A stretch of DNA of 64,000 nucleotides. It comes from Enoplosus armatus. Taxonomy: Eukaryota; Chordata; Actinopteri; Centrarchiformes; Enoplosidae. Made by a program: the position numbers and the translations under genes. This document shows, in pieces, positions 9,906 through 21,391 of the stretch; the first letter of the stretch is position 1, and every line of letters starts with the position of its first letter. The notes under the pieces are model-generated. The model searched no databases. It was not told the DNA's origin and saw only the letters and a program-made list of their open reading frames with translations. The stretch covers positions 942,501 through 1,006,500 of the forward strand of contig NC_092196.1 in NCBI RefSeq assembly GCF_043641665.1, written 5' to 3'.

Positions 9906-10382
9906 CGCCTTCACTTTCCACCATCTCTCGCCTGTTTTTGACGGCTTCCCTTTCTCTGTCTCTCGCTCTCTGAGCTTCTCTCCCGGCTCTGGCCGTCCAT
10001 TCTCTCGGTATATGGCCGGGGGGGCAATTAAACCCTAAAGTAATTCACAAGTTTTTGGTGCTCTCCAATAAAACCATAAACGCGCTTTTGTACCCCCCCC
10101 CCCACCTCCCGCTTTGAAGGCAGGGCGCTTTCATTGCCTCGCTCAAAATAGCTGCTTTTAAAACCACTTTTCCAACTTTCCCCACTGCTTCCTGCTCCTG
10201 CGCGTCTACACTGCCTCGTCCTCCCCTCCTGGAGGAGCTTAACGCGGACACTCACCTTTTTGGCAAAGAAGCCTCGGCGCGGATCTGCTATGAGAAAAAA
10301 AATTAAATACAGGGAGTGGTGGGGCGTGGGGGGGGGGCACAAGATAAAGCGAAAACAAGCCCTGTAGCCAGTGTTTCCTCAC
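8869..10382 (-). other. hoxb8a intron, 5' part (truncated by the gap)
   Basis: From the GTGAG donor at 10382 downward to the gap there is no homeobox, no Hox8 exon 2 and no other gene. The stretch contains (CA)n tracts (8895-8912, about 9082-9115, 9293-9310, 9410-9428, 9573-9592), CT repeats, a 32-nt C run (9873-9904) and another C run near 10092-10102. If the gene is intact, exon 2 is inside the gap. Confidence 0.7.
9873..9904. repeat. poly-C tract, 32 nt
   Basis: An uninterrupted run of 32 C, the longest homopolymer noticed in the window; it lies within the hoxb8a intron. Confidence 0.95.
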
Positions 10383-10812
10383 CTTGCGGCCTCATCCAGG
10401 GGAAGAGCTGCGTCGGCGAGGGGCTCTGCTCGGTCCCCTCCGCGTCCTCGGCGCCGAGCCCCGGCGCGCCTCCCAGCTTGCAGTCGCTGTACTGGACCAG
10501 ATCCGCGTCCTGGGCCCCGAAAAGCGTCTGCCGCTGCAGGGCGTCGTATCCGTAGAAGTTGCCCGGCTCGCCGTGGCATGTGACCGCGCAGGGGCTCTGC
10601 TGGTACGGGTTGCTGGGCAGCGTGGAGGCGCTGTGGTGGTAGAAGTCCTGGATCTGCGGAGCGTGCTGGAAGGTGGCGCCGGAGCCCGGGCCGTACACCA
10701 CGGTGGGCCGGCTGCCGGCCAGGTCCTGCGCAAAGCCGCACTCGTAGTAGTTCGGTAACGAGTCCCCGCTTTTATATTTGGAGAAGAGCGAGTTGACGAA
10801 ATATGAACTCAT
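10383..10812 (-). CDS. hoxb8a: Hoxb8a homeodomain protein, exon 1 (gene incomplete)
   Basis: This is the first coding exon (143 codons plus one base) of a group-8 Hox transcription factor. The start ATG at 10812-10810 gives [20 protein letters not shown], followed by [51 protein letters not shown] and [15 protein letters not shown] are HoxB8 signatures; HoxC8 and HoxD8 differ throughout. The hexapeptide is FPWM at residues 137-140 within [15 protein letters not shown]. The exon ends CAA-G before a GTGAGG donor, the usual group-8 splice position. The homeodomain exon is not found in the 1.5 kb before the N gap, so the gene is truncated in this assembly. The exon shows no frameshift or stop, so it does not look like a pseudogene. 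Confidence 0.95.
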
Positions 10813-10952
10813 GTTTTTGTGTTGTGTTGTGTTGCTGTTTCAGGTCGTGCTCGGCTCGGCAGAGTCAGAGTGGGACCGGAGGAAGCGACCCGCGGCTTTC
10901 AGCTGGGTTTTCGGTTTTTCTCTGCCTCTGTCGCGCGGCTTGAGCCCGAGAG

Positions 10953-10992
<40 letters not shown>

Positions 10993-11300
10993 AGGCGGCG
11001 GGGAAGGGAGAGACGGGAGCGAGGCAGGTCCGCCGCCGGTGTCGGTGACCGTTGTTGTTGTGGTGGTGCTGTCTCCCGTCTCGCGGCCGCGGCAGACGAG
11101 CGGTTGTGAGGAGCGGCGACGGCAGCCAGAGCCAGAGCAGGAACAGCCACAGCCACCACGACAACAATAACAACAATCACGCCGATTCCATGAAATCTCC
11201 GGCGAGGAAGAGGGAAAAGAAGAGGAGAGAGAAGAAGAGGGAGAAGTGGAGGAGGAGGAAGGGCTCGTGCGCATCACAATTCCGGTGTTAGCGCTGTAAG
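10813..11300 (-). promoter_or_regulatory. hoxb8a upstream / probable promoter region
   Basis: This is GC-rich sequence 5' of the hoxb8a ATG. It holds a (GA)n tract on the plus strand (CT on the coding strand) at 10958-10988, about 146-176 bp upstream of the start. GGC- and GTT/GTG-rich stretches follow. No clear TATA box is seen, as is common for Hox genes. The extent is inferred. Confidence 0.4.
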
Positions 11301-11390
11301 CGGGAGCCCTGTCGCGCTCTCAAACGGGTTTTCCGTGATTTACTCCTCTGCAAATGAGTTGTTTCATATTTTTTCTCCCTCCCTCTCTCT

Positions 11391-11430
<40 letters not shown>

Positions 11431-11435
11431 CTGGC

Positions 11436-11477
<42 letters not shown>

Positions 11478-11819
11478 GGTTTCAGGGATAATTTGCATCT
11501 ATTATCAGCTCTTCATCCCATTGGCTTTTTCCACGCACACAGACAAACGTGCACGGGGTGCGCGTGCGCACGCACACACACATAGGGGATATTGCCCTCT
11601 TTTTTTTTTTTTTCTTCTTCTTCTTCTTCTTCTTTTCGCCTGCACCCGCACGCGCCTGTAAGCCTGTGCTAAGTCTCCCGGTGTCGGCTCGAGGAGCTCC
11701 GCGCGCCTGTGATAATGCGAGGAGGGTGAGAGAATGAAGAAAGAGAAGAAGAAGAAGAAGAAGAGGGAGAGGAGGAGGAGGAGGAGGAGGGGGGGTATCA
11801 AGCAAGAAAGGAGGAGGAG

Positions 11820-11852
<33 letters not shown>

Positions 11853-12274
11853 GGTGGGGTGTTAATGAGAATTCTACCGCTTTGCATCTGATCAAATGAG
11901 CACAAACACACACACACACACACGCGCGCACACGCGCACACGCGCACACACCAACTACTCCTCCAACCGACCAACCAAAAGAAGAAGAGATTGATTTTTT
12001 TTTTTTTTTACTTTAAAACCGAGATTGAGGTTGAGTAGTGGTGGTGGGTGGGGGGGGGGGGGGGGGGGGGGCATTGGATCGTTGAGAGCATCTCTCATTA
12101 ATTGCTCTTTCTCATTTCTCCCCCTGAATCCTTAAAGGAAAGAGGGAGAGAGAGCGCGCGCGAGAGTGGCTTCATGGGAGCGAATTGGGGCCCGAAAATG
12201 TCAGAGAGCCCGGGAGAGAGAGGCTGACACAGACTGAGAGAGAGAGAGAGAGGAGGGGGTAGTGCTTCCTAATT

Positions 12275-12560
12275 GGTATTGGTTTTAACAAGTACTGGCC
12301 TATAAATGTAATTGAGGTTTTAAAGCCAGTTTGTCGGAGCCTTTCACGTCTTCCGTTCCTTTCCAGTCTGACTGCTGCTGCTGCTGCTGATCACAGACCA
12401 GCTCCGGGGGCCCCTGGGCGCATGCTTTCTGATCATCGTATACTTTTATAAATATGATCTCCATAAACATGTAAGGAGGACTGGGAGGGTAATGGGCTCG
12501 GAGAAAGTGGCAGTAAACGCTTTAACAAACTATAAAGCGCCATAAAGCGGAGGGGCAGTG
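12275..12560. promoter_or_regulatory. candidate conserved non-coding element between hoxb8a and hoxb9a
   Basis: This is an island of about 285 bp almost free of simple repeats, in strongly repetitive surroundings. It has several homeodomain/Cdx-like motifs (TATAAATGTAATTGAGG, TTTTATAAATATG, CCATAAACATG, and CATAAAGC repeated near 12530-12546). No known element is recognised; the call rests on composition and motif density alone. Confidence 0.3.
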
Positions 12561-13607
12561 TTTGCTTGTTTACGTCCTTTGCAGGAGAGAAACAACAAAA
12601 CAAAACAAAAAAAGGAGGAGGAAGGAGGAGGAAGGAGGAGGAAGAAGGAAGAGGACGGAGGGGGTGGTTTTTCTTTCTTTTTTGTTTTTACGACGCGCCC
12701 TTTGCGCGACCGGAGGCCGTAAACGCCTCATCCTTGCCCGGTATTTAATTGTCACTTTCGCCGTGTTCGCCATACGGCTGCGCGGCCCCTTCCTGTCGCG
12801 GGAGCGTTGCTGAGGTAAAGGAGGGCTTTTTCTAACGAGGGGGGATAAACTGTGGAGAAGGTGATGCTCGGCCTTGTTGTAACAGCCGGCCTCGTAAAAA
12901 GTAAGATGGTCTAAAGTGCAGCGATTAGCCACCTCCCTCCTCCTCCTCCTCCACCCCCCCCCCCCCCCCCTAAAAAATGAGAGACTCAACTGTGGAGTTA
13001 TTTCTACTTTGATTGGGACTTAATATCCTGAGAATCTGTGCCCCGCTGCAGGCCCGGAAGTCGCCGATCAATCAGATATGAGGCATACCGGTGACGGAGG
13101 TGCTCGTGCAGGCGGTGACATTATTTTGTTTTGTGGCCATCATTTTGTTTCTACTTTTGCGCTCGCGCGTCAGCCAAAATAAAAACGTGTCGTTTAGTTT
13201 AATTCATTTAGATTACACAGCGCCGAGACACAGGAGCCCCCCCACCCCCACAAAAAAAACAAACATGTTTGCCTGAATTACAGGCTGCGTTGTGGTAAAT
13301 CAGCTGATTGTCTGTCTGAGGGGTGATTGCCGCAGTATTTTGTCCCCCCCCCCCAACGTATTAGCCAGAATATGATCTTATTGGAACTTCCCCGCGCCGT
13401 GTTTTACGCCTCCAATAAAGCGCCTGCTTATGAGATCGGTTGTCCGCGTGGCGAGGCGTGAATGTGCCGCAAAAACAAAACACACAAAAAAGGAGAAAGT
13501 CAGATTTTTTCTGACCGGCTTCCACGCGCCTGAGTAACACATCCCAAAGCCAGACCACTAAAAAAAAAAGAAAAAAGAAAAGGGGGTCATTCTTGCAGAA
13601 TAGCCCC

Positions 13608-13638
<31 letters not shown>

Positions 13639-14543
13639 ACAACAAGCGGCCTGAATGAACGTTACAAACGCCGTACCCCCAACTCACAGTGAGGCATTCG
13701 GAGCAGGAAGAAACATTAAAAACTGGATCTGCACTGATGAAAACACCAGCCGTGCACAGGAAGACCTACCCCCCCCCCCCCCCAACACACACACACACAC
13801 ACACACCAGTATGTCTTATACGCGCTGAATGTACACATTCCTCATATTTGACCTGAGGAACAAAACAAAACAAAACAAATGTTTCTGGCACCCAGTACAC
13901 AAGCACTTCCACCACCACCACCACCACCACCACCCCCGGCACCTCCACGTGCCTGCGCGTGACAGTATAAGCGGGGCAGAGCCAAGGTGAGCTGCGAGCG
14001 TCCTTGGCGTGAATTTTCGCACCAGGAAAAACAAACATTTCCTGGCAGCCTATACATATCCTGCACGCCTATGCGTTATTAGTATTTTCCAAGGCCGCAA
14101 CCCTTCCTCTTTATCCCCTCTACGCTGCTGCGAAGAGGGGCTGAAACCGCCTCAAAAATGTCAGGATGTTCTAAAGAAAAAGTCAAGAGGACTAATCACC
14201 TCCCTTCTTTTAAAAAAAACAAAACAAAACACCCGCTTTAAGACACATTAGGTAGAGGAATACGGCAAGTTTCACACCCTTTTGCCGTGAAAGAAAAGCA
14301 GAGCTTCGGGCGAAAGCCTGTTTTTATCGGTGGAGCAAGAGCGCCATCAAGTGACCGGTCGCGGCGAGGCCACATGGACGGGAGGAGGAGGAGGAGGGGG
14401 AGAGATGTGGTGGAAGTCGGCCTGTAATGCGGCTTTATGGTTCTATTAAGTGAGCACATAAAGCTACATAAGCTGCTTTAAAATAAAACTGCGCGCTTTA
14501 ATTGGGGGGGCCAGATGTGAGGGGCTGATTTGGGATTTGTGGC

Positions 14544-14577
<34 letters not shown>

Positions 14578-15511
14578 CAACACAGGGCCTCTCGCGTCTT
14601 GGAAAAGGAAGAGAGGAAGAGAAGAAAGGAAAAAAAAAAATCACAGAAAGTCTTGCTGACATATTTAATGGGTTTGAAGTGTGACTTTTATTCCGGCTGT
14701 CACTCAGTCAGCAGGTCTGAGCTGTGCTTCAAACTTTACACCGCTTCACATCCACTGAGCTGAGCACCAGGTGCACAGAGGAATGCGCTCTCTGCAACGC
14801 TCCCTTTCTGTTTATGTCATTTCATTTTATTCTATTTTAATAACAAGATGTAAACATACTTAAAAAAAAACAACAACAATACAAATGGCGGTGATGTTCA
14901 CATGGTACAAGTGGGAAAAGACAAAAGCGCATTGTGCAACACGTCGATCGGGCCGGCGAATTAAACGAATTTGTGAATTAAAAATGTAAAAAAGTAAAGG
15001 TCAGAAAGATTTAGCACAATAGATTTATGAAAAAAGGTCACGCTCTGTGTCTATATAAGCACTCTGTGTCCACTGCACTCGTCTGTTTTTCTTTTTGTTT
15101 TAATATATATTTTTATATATGGTTTATCCGTGTACTCTCTCTCTCTATATATATATACATATATATATATGTATATATATATATATAAATGATTGGTGTT
15201 TTTATATATGTTTGCATTTAAACAAACACAAATACAAAATGCTAATAAAATAAAACAAAATACCACAATTAAAGGAATTAAAAGCAAATAGTGGAATGGT
15301 GTGCAGCGTGTTTGGTTTGGTAATTTATCTATTTATTTACTTATTTATTTGCTTGTGTCTTAGACGAAAGCTTTTTAAAAAATAATAATAATAATAATAA
15401 TAAAGCGCAGAGCACCCTCACTCCTACTGTGTCAGTGCGGTCCAGCTGCAGCCCAGACAAACTCCGCTTTTATTACCGCAGATGATCGTTGCTTTTATGT
15501 TGGAGGGACCT

Positions 15512-15556
<45 letters not shown>
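15512..15556. repeat. (GT)n microsatellite
   Basis: About 22 units of GT, uninterrupted. Confidence 0.95.
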
Positions 15557-15558
<2 letters not shown>

Positions 15559-15791
15559 GTCCGCAGGTTGCTAAATTACAGGCTGTAAACAGACTGTAAA
15601 AGCGGTTGTTACCATTATCTGAGGAGACTGCAGGCCAGATCCTCAGTGGAAACATGAACCCCTGTTCGCAGCGGTGAGAAGAGCGCAGAGAGAGAGAGAG
15701 GAAATAGCGCGAGATTTAAGGAAAAATTAGTAAATAAAAACACTCGCACTGTCTGTCTGGGTGTGTTTTGGGTGTATTTGTTGTTTTTTTT

Positions 15792-15817
15792 GGGGGGGGG
15801 GGGGGGGGGGGGGGGGG
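15792..15817. repeat. poly-G tract, 26 nt
   Basis: An uninterrupted G run, preceded by a T run and followed 33 bp later by (CA)n. Confidence 0.95.
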
Positions 15818-15848
15818 TGCATCTCAGTTAGTAGACAAAGGGTGGTCG

Positions 15849-15888
<40 letters not shown>

Positions 15889-17639
15889 CTGCAAAAAAAA
15901 AAAGAGCCAAACGGCTGCAAAACCATAAAACTCCCTGCTGAAAAGAAGAGGAGGAGGAGGAGGAGGAGGAGGAAGGAAGGAGACTCGTCCTCCTGTCCAT
16001 ATAGCACAAAATCAAATGAGGAGAATCCCACTTTTGCATCTAAACCCCCACCCACCCCCCGACCCCCTCTCCCAGGTCTAGAAAGTCTAGAAAGAAGCCG
16101 GTCCTCATCAGTCCCATTCTAACCTCCAAATGAGGGAATCAAGCGGATTTGAAACTTTTCCTCTAATATTTCCTCCCTCCCTGTATGTGTGTGTGTGTGT
16201 CTTTCTTCGCCCCCCCCCCCCCCCCCCCCCCCCTCAGTCTCTTTCTTTCGGCGTGTTTGCTTTACAGCCGTTTAGTTCTTAACCTTCAGAAATTTATACG
16301 CTATAAACTTTTATTGCCGTCATATTCTTTATTGCACCGCACCGCATTGGATCCTCTTTCTCTCCCCTCTCCTTTTCCGTCTTCCTCTTTGCTCTGTTTC
16401 TTTCTTTCTTTTCTTTTCTTTTCTTTTTTTTCTTCTTTTTTTACGACAGTCGGCGGCGGCTTCTTCCAGCCCCGCACGCATCCGCTCCCGCATCCCTCAT
16501 CACCCACCCTTTCTTTTCTTTTCCCCGTGAGCTCGAGACCCCCGGTGCGTGCAGCACATCCTGCTCCTCTCGTGCTGTTTGTTTCCGTGTTGAAAATAGG
16601 AAGTGTGCAAAACAACTGACGTGAGAAGAAGAAGAAGAAGAGGAGGAGGAGGAGGAGGAGGACAGAAAGCTGGTGGAGCTTTATTGGCCCAAAGGGAGAA
16701 ATACTATCAGTTTTTTCTTCAAAGGGAAATAAAACAAATGAAACAAATCCTGACGGCGTGTTCTGACCGGCGGAGTCCACTTGTGGTTTCACAATTACAG
16801 AAGAAGAAATAAATGCATGGAAGCCTCATCTTTCCCGGGAAGCTCCGCCGGGCGACGCGCCGCGAGAAATCAAACGGCTCGGAGATTTGCGGCTTTGAAA
16901 CACAACTACTGTGAATGCAGATGGATGTGAATCATTTGGAAGAAACGGAGCGGTGGGCTGTGCGTATGTGCGTGTGTGTGCGTGTGTGTGTGCGTGTGTG
17001 TGCGTGTGTGTGTGTGAGTGCCGCTGCCCTAACCGTTTTAAAGGAATGAGCCAACAGGGGCGAGCGGCATGCCAAACACACAACGCGAGAGTGTCTGCTG
17101 CAAGCCGCGATCTTCATTCCTGACTTCAGTGGGGGGGGGAGGGGGGGGCAACATTAGAGAAGTTACTGGCGACGTTTTGTTGTATTTCTTCCTTTTATTT
17201 TCTAACTTGTGATTTGTGCTTAATATTATTATTTATTATTATCGTTAACATTAATATGGGAATTGGGCGACCCCCCGCCCCCGCCCCCGTTTTGTTTGTT
17301 TTTTAATTGTTGTTTTTCAATTTCTAATTTTTAAAACAGGCGTTATAAAATCACAACCTATTGCGCTGTTTTATTTTGCCTGTCATTGTTATGTAAAAAA
17401 AAAAACAAAAAAAAACAAAAAGAAGCTCCAATTATTACAAAATAATTTTTTAAAAATAGGTAATAAATTATAAAGCTTGCCCACATGCTGTTATTTAATT
17501 AATTATTCATTTATCATCAGTCTGGCTATTTATTTGTGTGTGTGTGTGTGTGTGTGTTAAAAAAAACAACTGGCTGCCTGGGAGGACCATGGAAAGAAAG
17601 CTCTACGAAAAAAAAAGTATAAAAGTATTAATTACAGAA

Positions 17640-18175
17640 AGTGCTGTGACGCGTCTTCATATCGCTATCATTTGTTGTGTTTGTGCTCATATTGTTATCG
17701 GTGTGATATTTGTCGTTATTTCTATATTTCAAGTTATTATTATTATTATTATTATTATTGGTGTTGCATTTTAAGTAAATCTTTTTTTTCTGCCCAGTCA
17801 GAGACACATGTGCACACTGTTATTATTATTATATTGGCTATTATTATTATTATTATTATTATTTCTCTCTGCCCAGCCAGCAGGAGCCGTGACATGTGCA
17901 CATACTGCTATTACTTCTATATTTTGTATTATTATTATTATTATTATTACTATTATATTAATGTACAACACGGGCCCAGCATTCTGCCCAGCTGACTGTT
18001 ATTGGTGTTGCATTTCTCTCTTTATTTATTTATATTTATTCTTTTTCTTTCTTTCTTTTCTCTCTGCCCACTCAGAGACAGCCGTGACATGCGCACATAC
18101 TGCTATGATTTCAGCATTTCACGTTGTCATTACGGTTATTATTAGTATATTATCATTTCTGTCCAGTTAACAGAG
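17640..18175. repeat. degenerate tandem array with CTGCCCAG units and (TTA)n
   Basis: Related blocks recur here. A TCTGCCCAG or CTGCCCA motif appears at about 17790, 17868, 17985 and 18065. It is followed at three of these by a variant of GACATGTGCACATACTGCTAT. (TTA)n stretches follow (17732-17759, 17841-17863, 17929-17948), and ATTGGTGTTGCATTT occurs at about 17757 and 18000. This is best explained as a diverged minisatellite-like array with unequal units. No known family is recognised. Confidence 0.7.
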
Positions 18176-18420
18176 GCGGCTGCAACATCTGCAGAGCAGC
18201 CAGCAGCGCCCGGCCCCGCCGTCCAACTGCTAATGAGTCCAGAATGGGCTCCATGTGATATCTGATCCATACAGCCGTTGGACAGGCGGGACCATAACTC
18301 TCTGGGAGAAGAATTTATGAATATGAATGATATTCTTCTGCTGCTTGATGAATTATAGAAGCTGCGCGCGCGGTGTAAAACAGCTCATTCAGAGCGGCGG
18401 GGTAGGGCGTGGGGGGGGGT
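18176..18420. promoter_or_regulatory. candidate conserved non-coding element
   Basis: A repeat-free block directly follows the array, with an AT-rich core (ATTTATGAATATGAATGAT near 18311) and ATCTGATCC/ATGAATTATAG motifs. It is flagged from composition and Hox-like sites only. No product or RNA is recognised. Confidence 0.25.
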
Positions 18421-18953
18421 TAGGCTATGGGCCCGCTGCGCTCTAACATCCACGCAGAGTGTGCGCTGGGTTATTATCTGTAGACTCTGCTTTAATATGA
18501 GAGGATAAAGTGAAGACATATTGGATTGGCCACGCTCGCACCCCGGGGTTGAAATATGATTTTTTTTTTTCTTGCCAGCACGTGTGTGTGTGTGTGTGTG
18601 TTTCTTTTCTTTTCTTTTTTTTTTTCCCGTCTCGTGCAGCCCATTTAGTTTCAGAAAATATCACTGCAAGAAATGATGAGGGAGGCCTCGTTCACCTACT
18701 CTGGCCGGCGCAGCTAAATCACCGCGCAATGAGCCAATCTGGATCTCCCCACCGCCTCGCAGTTGGGATAGGTTACTGAGGAAGGGGGTTTGCAGGGGGG
18801 TCGTTGGTGTTTGGGGGTGACAATTTCAGCAACGTAGCCACATCCAGCAGCTGACTCAAGAACCAGACCATGCACGCTAGAAACAGGCTGAATAGAAGTG
18901 TCTCCTGTGCAGGTTTCTGTTGGTGCCCAGATGCATATCATACTGTTGTTAAT

Positions 18954-18994
<41 letters not shown>

Positions 18995-19830
18995 TGAAGC
19001 AGAACACTTTGGCTTGCTTAGGCTTATCTGTACACATGAATATGACAATAATCTGGCACCAAAGTCAGTTCTATGTGTCCCACTATGACTTCCTTCTTCA
19101 CCCTCATTCGAAATGAATGCATGTAAAAGACACTGGTTTCACTGGTGTACACTGCTTCCCTTTGCACTGCATAACTCCAGCTGGTTCTTCTGCCGAGCAC
19201 TTTTCTTGCTGCTCGCAGAATTGCTGCTGCTTCTCAACGACAGCACTGCTGCCCCCCCCCCCCCCCCCCCCCACACCCCCCACACCCCTCCATGCTTCTG
19301 CCCTCTCTCCTGCAGATGTGGGACCACGGCGTCCCCAGCTGAAACTCGTCCCTGTGCTAACTTGATGTGAATATGAGTCGCTGTTGTTGTGTGGGGCTCC
19401 TTGCTCGCTGCATTCTCTCCGAGATTTACTGTGCCATGTCCACACCTCCCTCTCTCTCTCTCTTTCACACACACACACACACACACATAGCTGGGTGAAG
19501 CTAGCTTGCAGTTGCGGTCCCTTCCCTGGGACGGCGGGGCTGAGGCCGGAGGGAGCTTCTGGATTTTTAATGAAGCTCTGACCCTGCTAGACCTCTGAGA
19601 AAGTATCACAATCATCCGCCACCGAGTCCGTAGATGGTTTATGGGACGGCTTTGTTGGGGCCCGAGCCTAAATCTGCTGGAATCCTGAGGCCTCATTGGT
19701 CGGGCCCAGCGGTGCAGGGATGAAGCAGAGAGCCTCTTTGCACCAGAGGGCTGTTTACACTGCTTTCACTCTCAGCACCGTTTGTTACTACTACACACAC
19801 AGCTACAGAGATTGTGGCAACACCCCCTTT
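18421..19830. other. intergenic, non-coding
   Basis: No gene is seen. Simple repeats include (GT)n near 18581-18601, (CA)n plus (TA)n at 18954-18994, a C run near 19253-19272, and (CT)n plus (CA)n near 19450-19488. The remaining sequence shows no coding signature. Confidence 0.5.
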
Positions 19831-19834
19831 TTTT

Positions 19835-20110
19835 TTTTTTAGCATTTATAAGCACTATTTCACAAATGTAATACACGATTAACACACTATGATAAAGTTT
19901 TAAGCAGATATAAGGACATTTACGCGTTTATTCATGTGTTTTCTAATAATTATAACCGCCCCCCCATTATGCATTCACAACCACATGAACAGCTGGCGAA
20001 TGCTTGATAACATAACACAAGGTGGTGTGATCCTACAATGGGCTGTCTTCATGCATTTAAACCCATTTTGTAAACAGTTAACCCGTGAATAACTTGCACA
20101 TGATTATGAA
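19835..20110. repeat. possible diverged interspersed repeat
   Basis: AT-rich sequence with recurring TTATAAGCACTATTT, AATGTAATACACG and TTCATGTGTTTTCTAATAATTATAAC-like stretches (shown here in part). It resembles the TTTATAAGCACT-type repeats common in teleosts and lies immediately next to the TTAA-type element at 20118. Recognition is from memory of the motif style; no ends were identified. Confidence 0.3.
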
Positions 20111-20117
20111 CAGTTCC

Positions 20118-20637
20118 TTAAAGGTCCCATGTCGTGCTCATTTCCAGCTCTGTGTTTTTATTCTGGGACTCCACTAGAGCAGCTTTCGCATGATTCACAG
20201 TTCAGAAAAGTCCTGCTTTATCTCCTCCTGGCCCTTTCTGCAGCCCCCCTCCCCCAGTTCACCGTCTGTCTGAAACAAGCCGTTTTCGGCAAAACCTCCA
20301 AAAACCTGAAGAGTGGTTCCTGAGCGGAGCGCTCCGATAACTTAGACAGGCTGAGCGGGTGGATGAGCTCTTCCCTGTACTTGGTGGGTGGTGCTGTGAT
20401 TGGAGCAGATGACCTGCTAGGGGGTCCGAGTGCGGTGACTGTATGGTTGTGACATCACAACCTTACAGGAAGTCCCCGCGGCTCGTTTAAATGGCGCAGT
20501 GTCTGAATACGGGCTGTGTTTCATTTCTCTGTGGACTGAGCGTTTTGATGCTTTCACAGTATTTATACAGCACCCAGACCTGCTTTATAGTCAAACAAGA
20601 CACGGGACATCTCACTCTCTACAACATGGGGCCTTTA
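20118..20637 (+). mobile_element. non-autonomous DNA transposon (MITE) with TTAAAGGTCCCAT ends
   Basis: The element opens TTAAAGGTCCCATGTCGTGC and closes CATGGGGCCTTTA, whose reverse complement (TAAAGGCCCCATG) matches the opening. It is about 520 bp, with short inverted ends, a TTAA at the left edge and no transposase reading frame. Elements with the AAAGGTCCCAT terminus are abundant in ray-finned fish. The superfamily is not certain; the TTAA edge would suit piggyBac-like insertion. Confidence 0.7.
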
Positions 20638-21357
20638 CCGCTAGACTGTATAGAAAATCAAGCATTCATGACATGGTTATGAACCAGTCAGGGATGCTCG
20701 ATTGGACGAGCTGTACGAGTACTTCAAGACCCACCTTAGAAGCTAAGCGTGTCATAAAACCTTTGAGCGTATAAATTGTGCTTATAAGTGCTTGAAATGG
20801 AAGATGTTACCAAGACAGCTGCTGCTAATGCCAGTGTCAGTGTGGGTCCAGTAGTGTGCCAGCCACATGAAGGCTAGGGGGCACCAGGAGCTGACACCGG
20901 GGTGCACTGAGGTCACGTCCACATCCTTAAAATACAATTGTCATGGAGGAGGAGGAGGAGGGGGGGTGGGGTATATTTGAAAAGTTGAATAACTTCAATC
21001 TGATACCACACAGCTGAAAGAGCCACTGAAGCTTCTGTGAACTGGTTCTCTTACCGTCGCTGTTTTGCGTTAGTTTTCCCTCCTGCTGCTTTTGCATGCA
21101 ACTGCAACACATGGCAACTTTTACAGCTTGCACCACTGCCCAACTCCACAGCCCTAACATTATGGCTGTTTCTACACCGAGGCTGCAGGCCCGGGGAGGA
21201 AGCAGCAGTAGGGCTAGATCCTGCAGATCCCCCCCCCCCCCCTCATCAGACTCTGTGTCTATCAGTCATTTTGGTGCAGAGACAAACACAGGAACCGCAG
21301 CGGCTTCACAAGCTCCTAATGGACGGATGACGACGCCTCTAATGAATGCACTCATCA

Positions 21358-21391
<34 letters not shown>

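Larger units (their letters stand above)
11301..17639. other. hoxb8a-hoxb9a intergenic, proximal part
   Basis: No gene is supported. The stretch is very rich in simple repeats: (CT)n 11397-11427, (GT)n 11438-11476, GAA/GAG tracts near 11740-11790, (GT)n 11822-11851, a 22-nt G run (12050-12071), C runs near 13605-13624 and 13770-13783, (GT)n 15512-15556, a 26-nt G run (15792-15817), (CA)n 15851-15886 and a 24-nt C run (16210-16233). Islands without repeats at 12275-12560 and 14650-14820 contain TTTATAA, TAATTG and CATAAA motifs and are candidate regulatory elements only. Confidence 0.5.

Noticed and set aside
14330..14356. Reverse CTCF-like GCGCCATCAAGTGAC
   Set aside because: It has two mismatches at informative positions of the core.
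20871..20887. CTCF-like motif with a TAGGGGGCACC centre
   Set aside because: The left half of the core does not fit (about 12 of 15 positions), so it was not listed as a feature.
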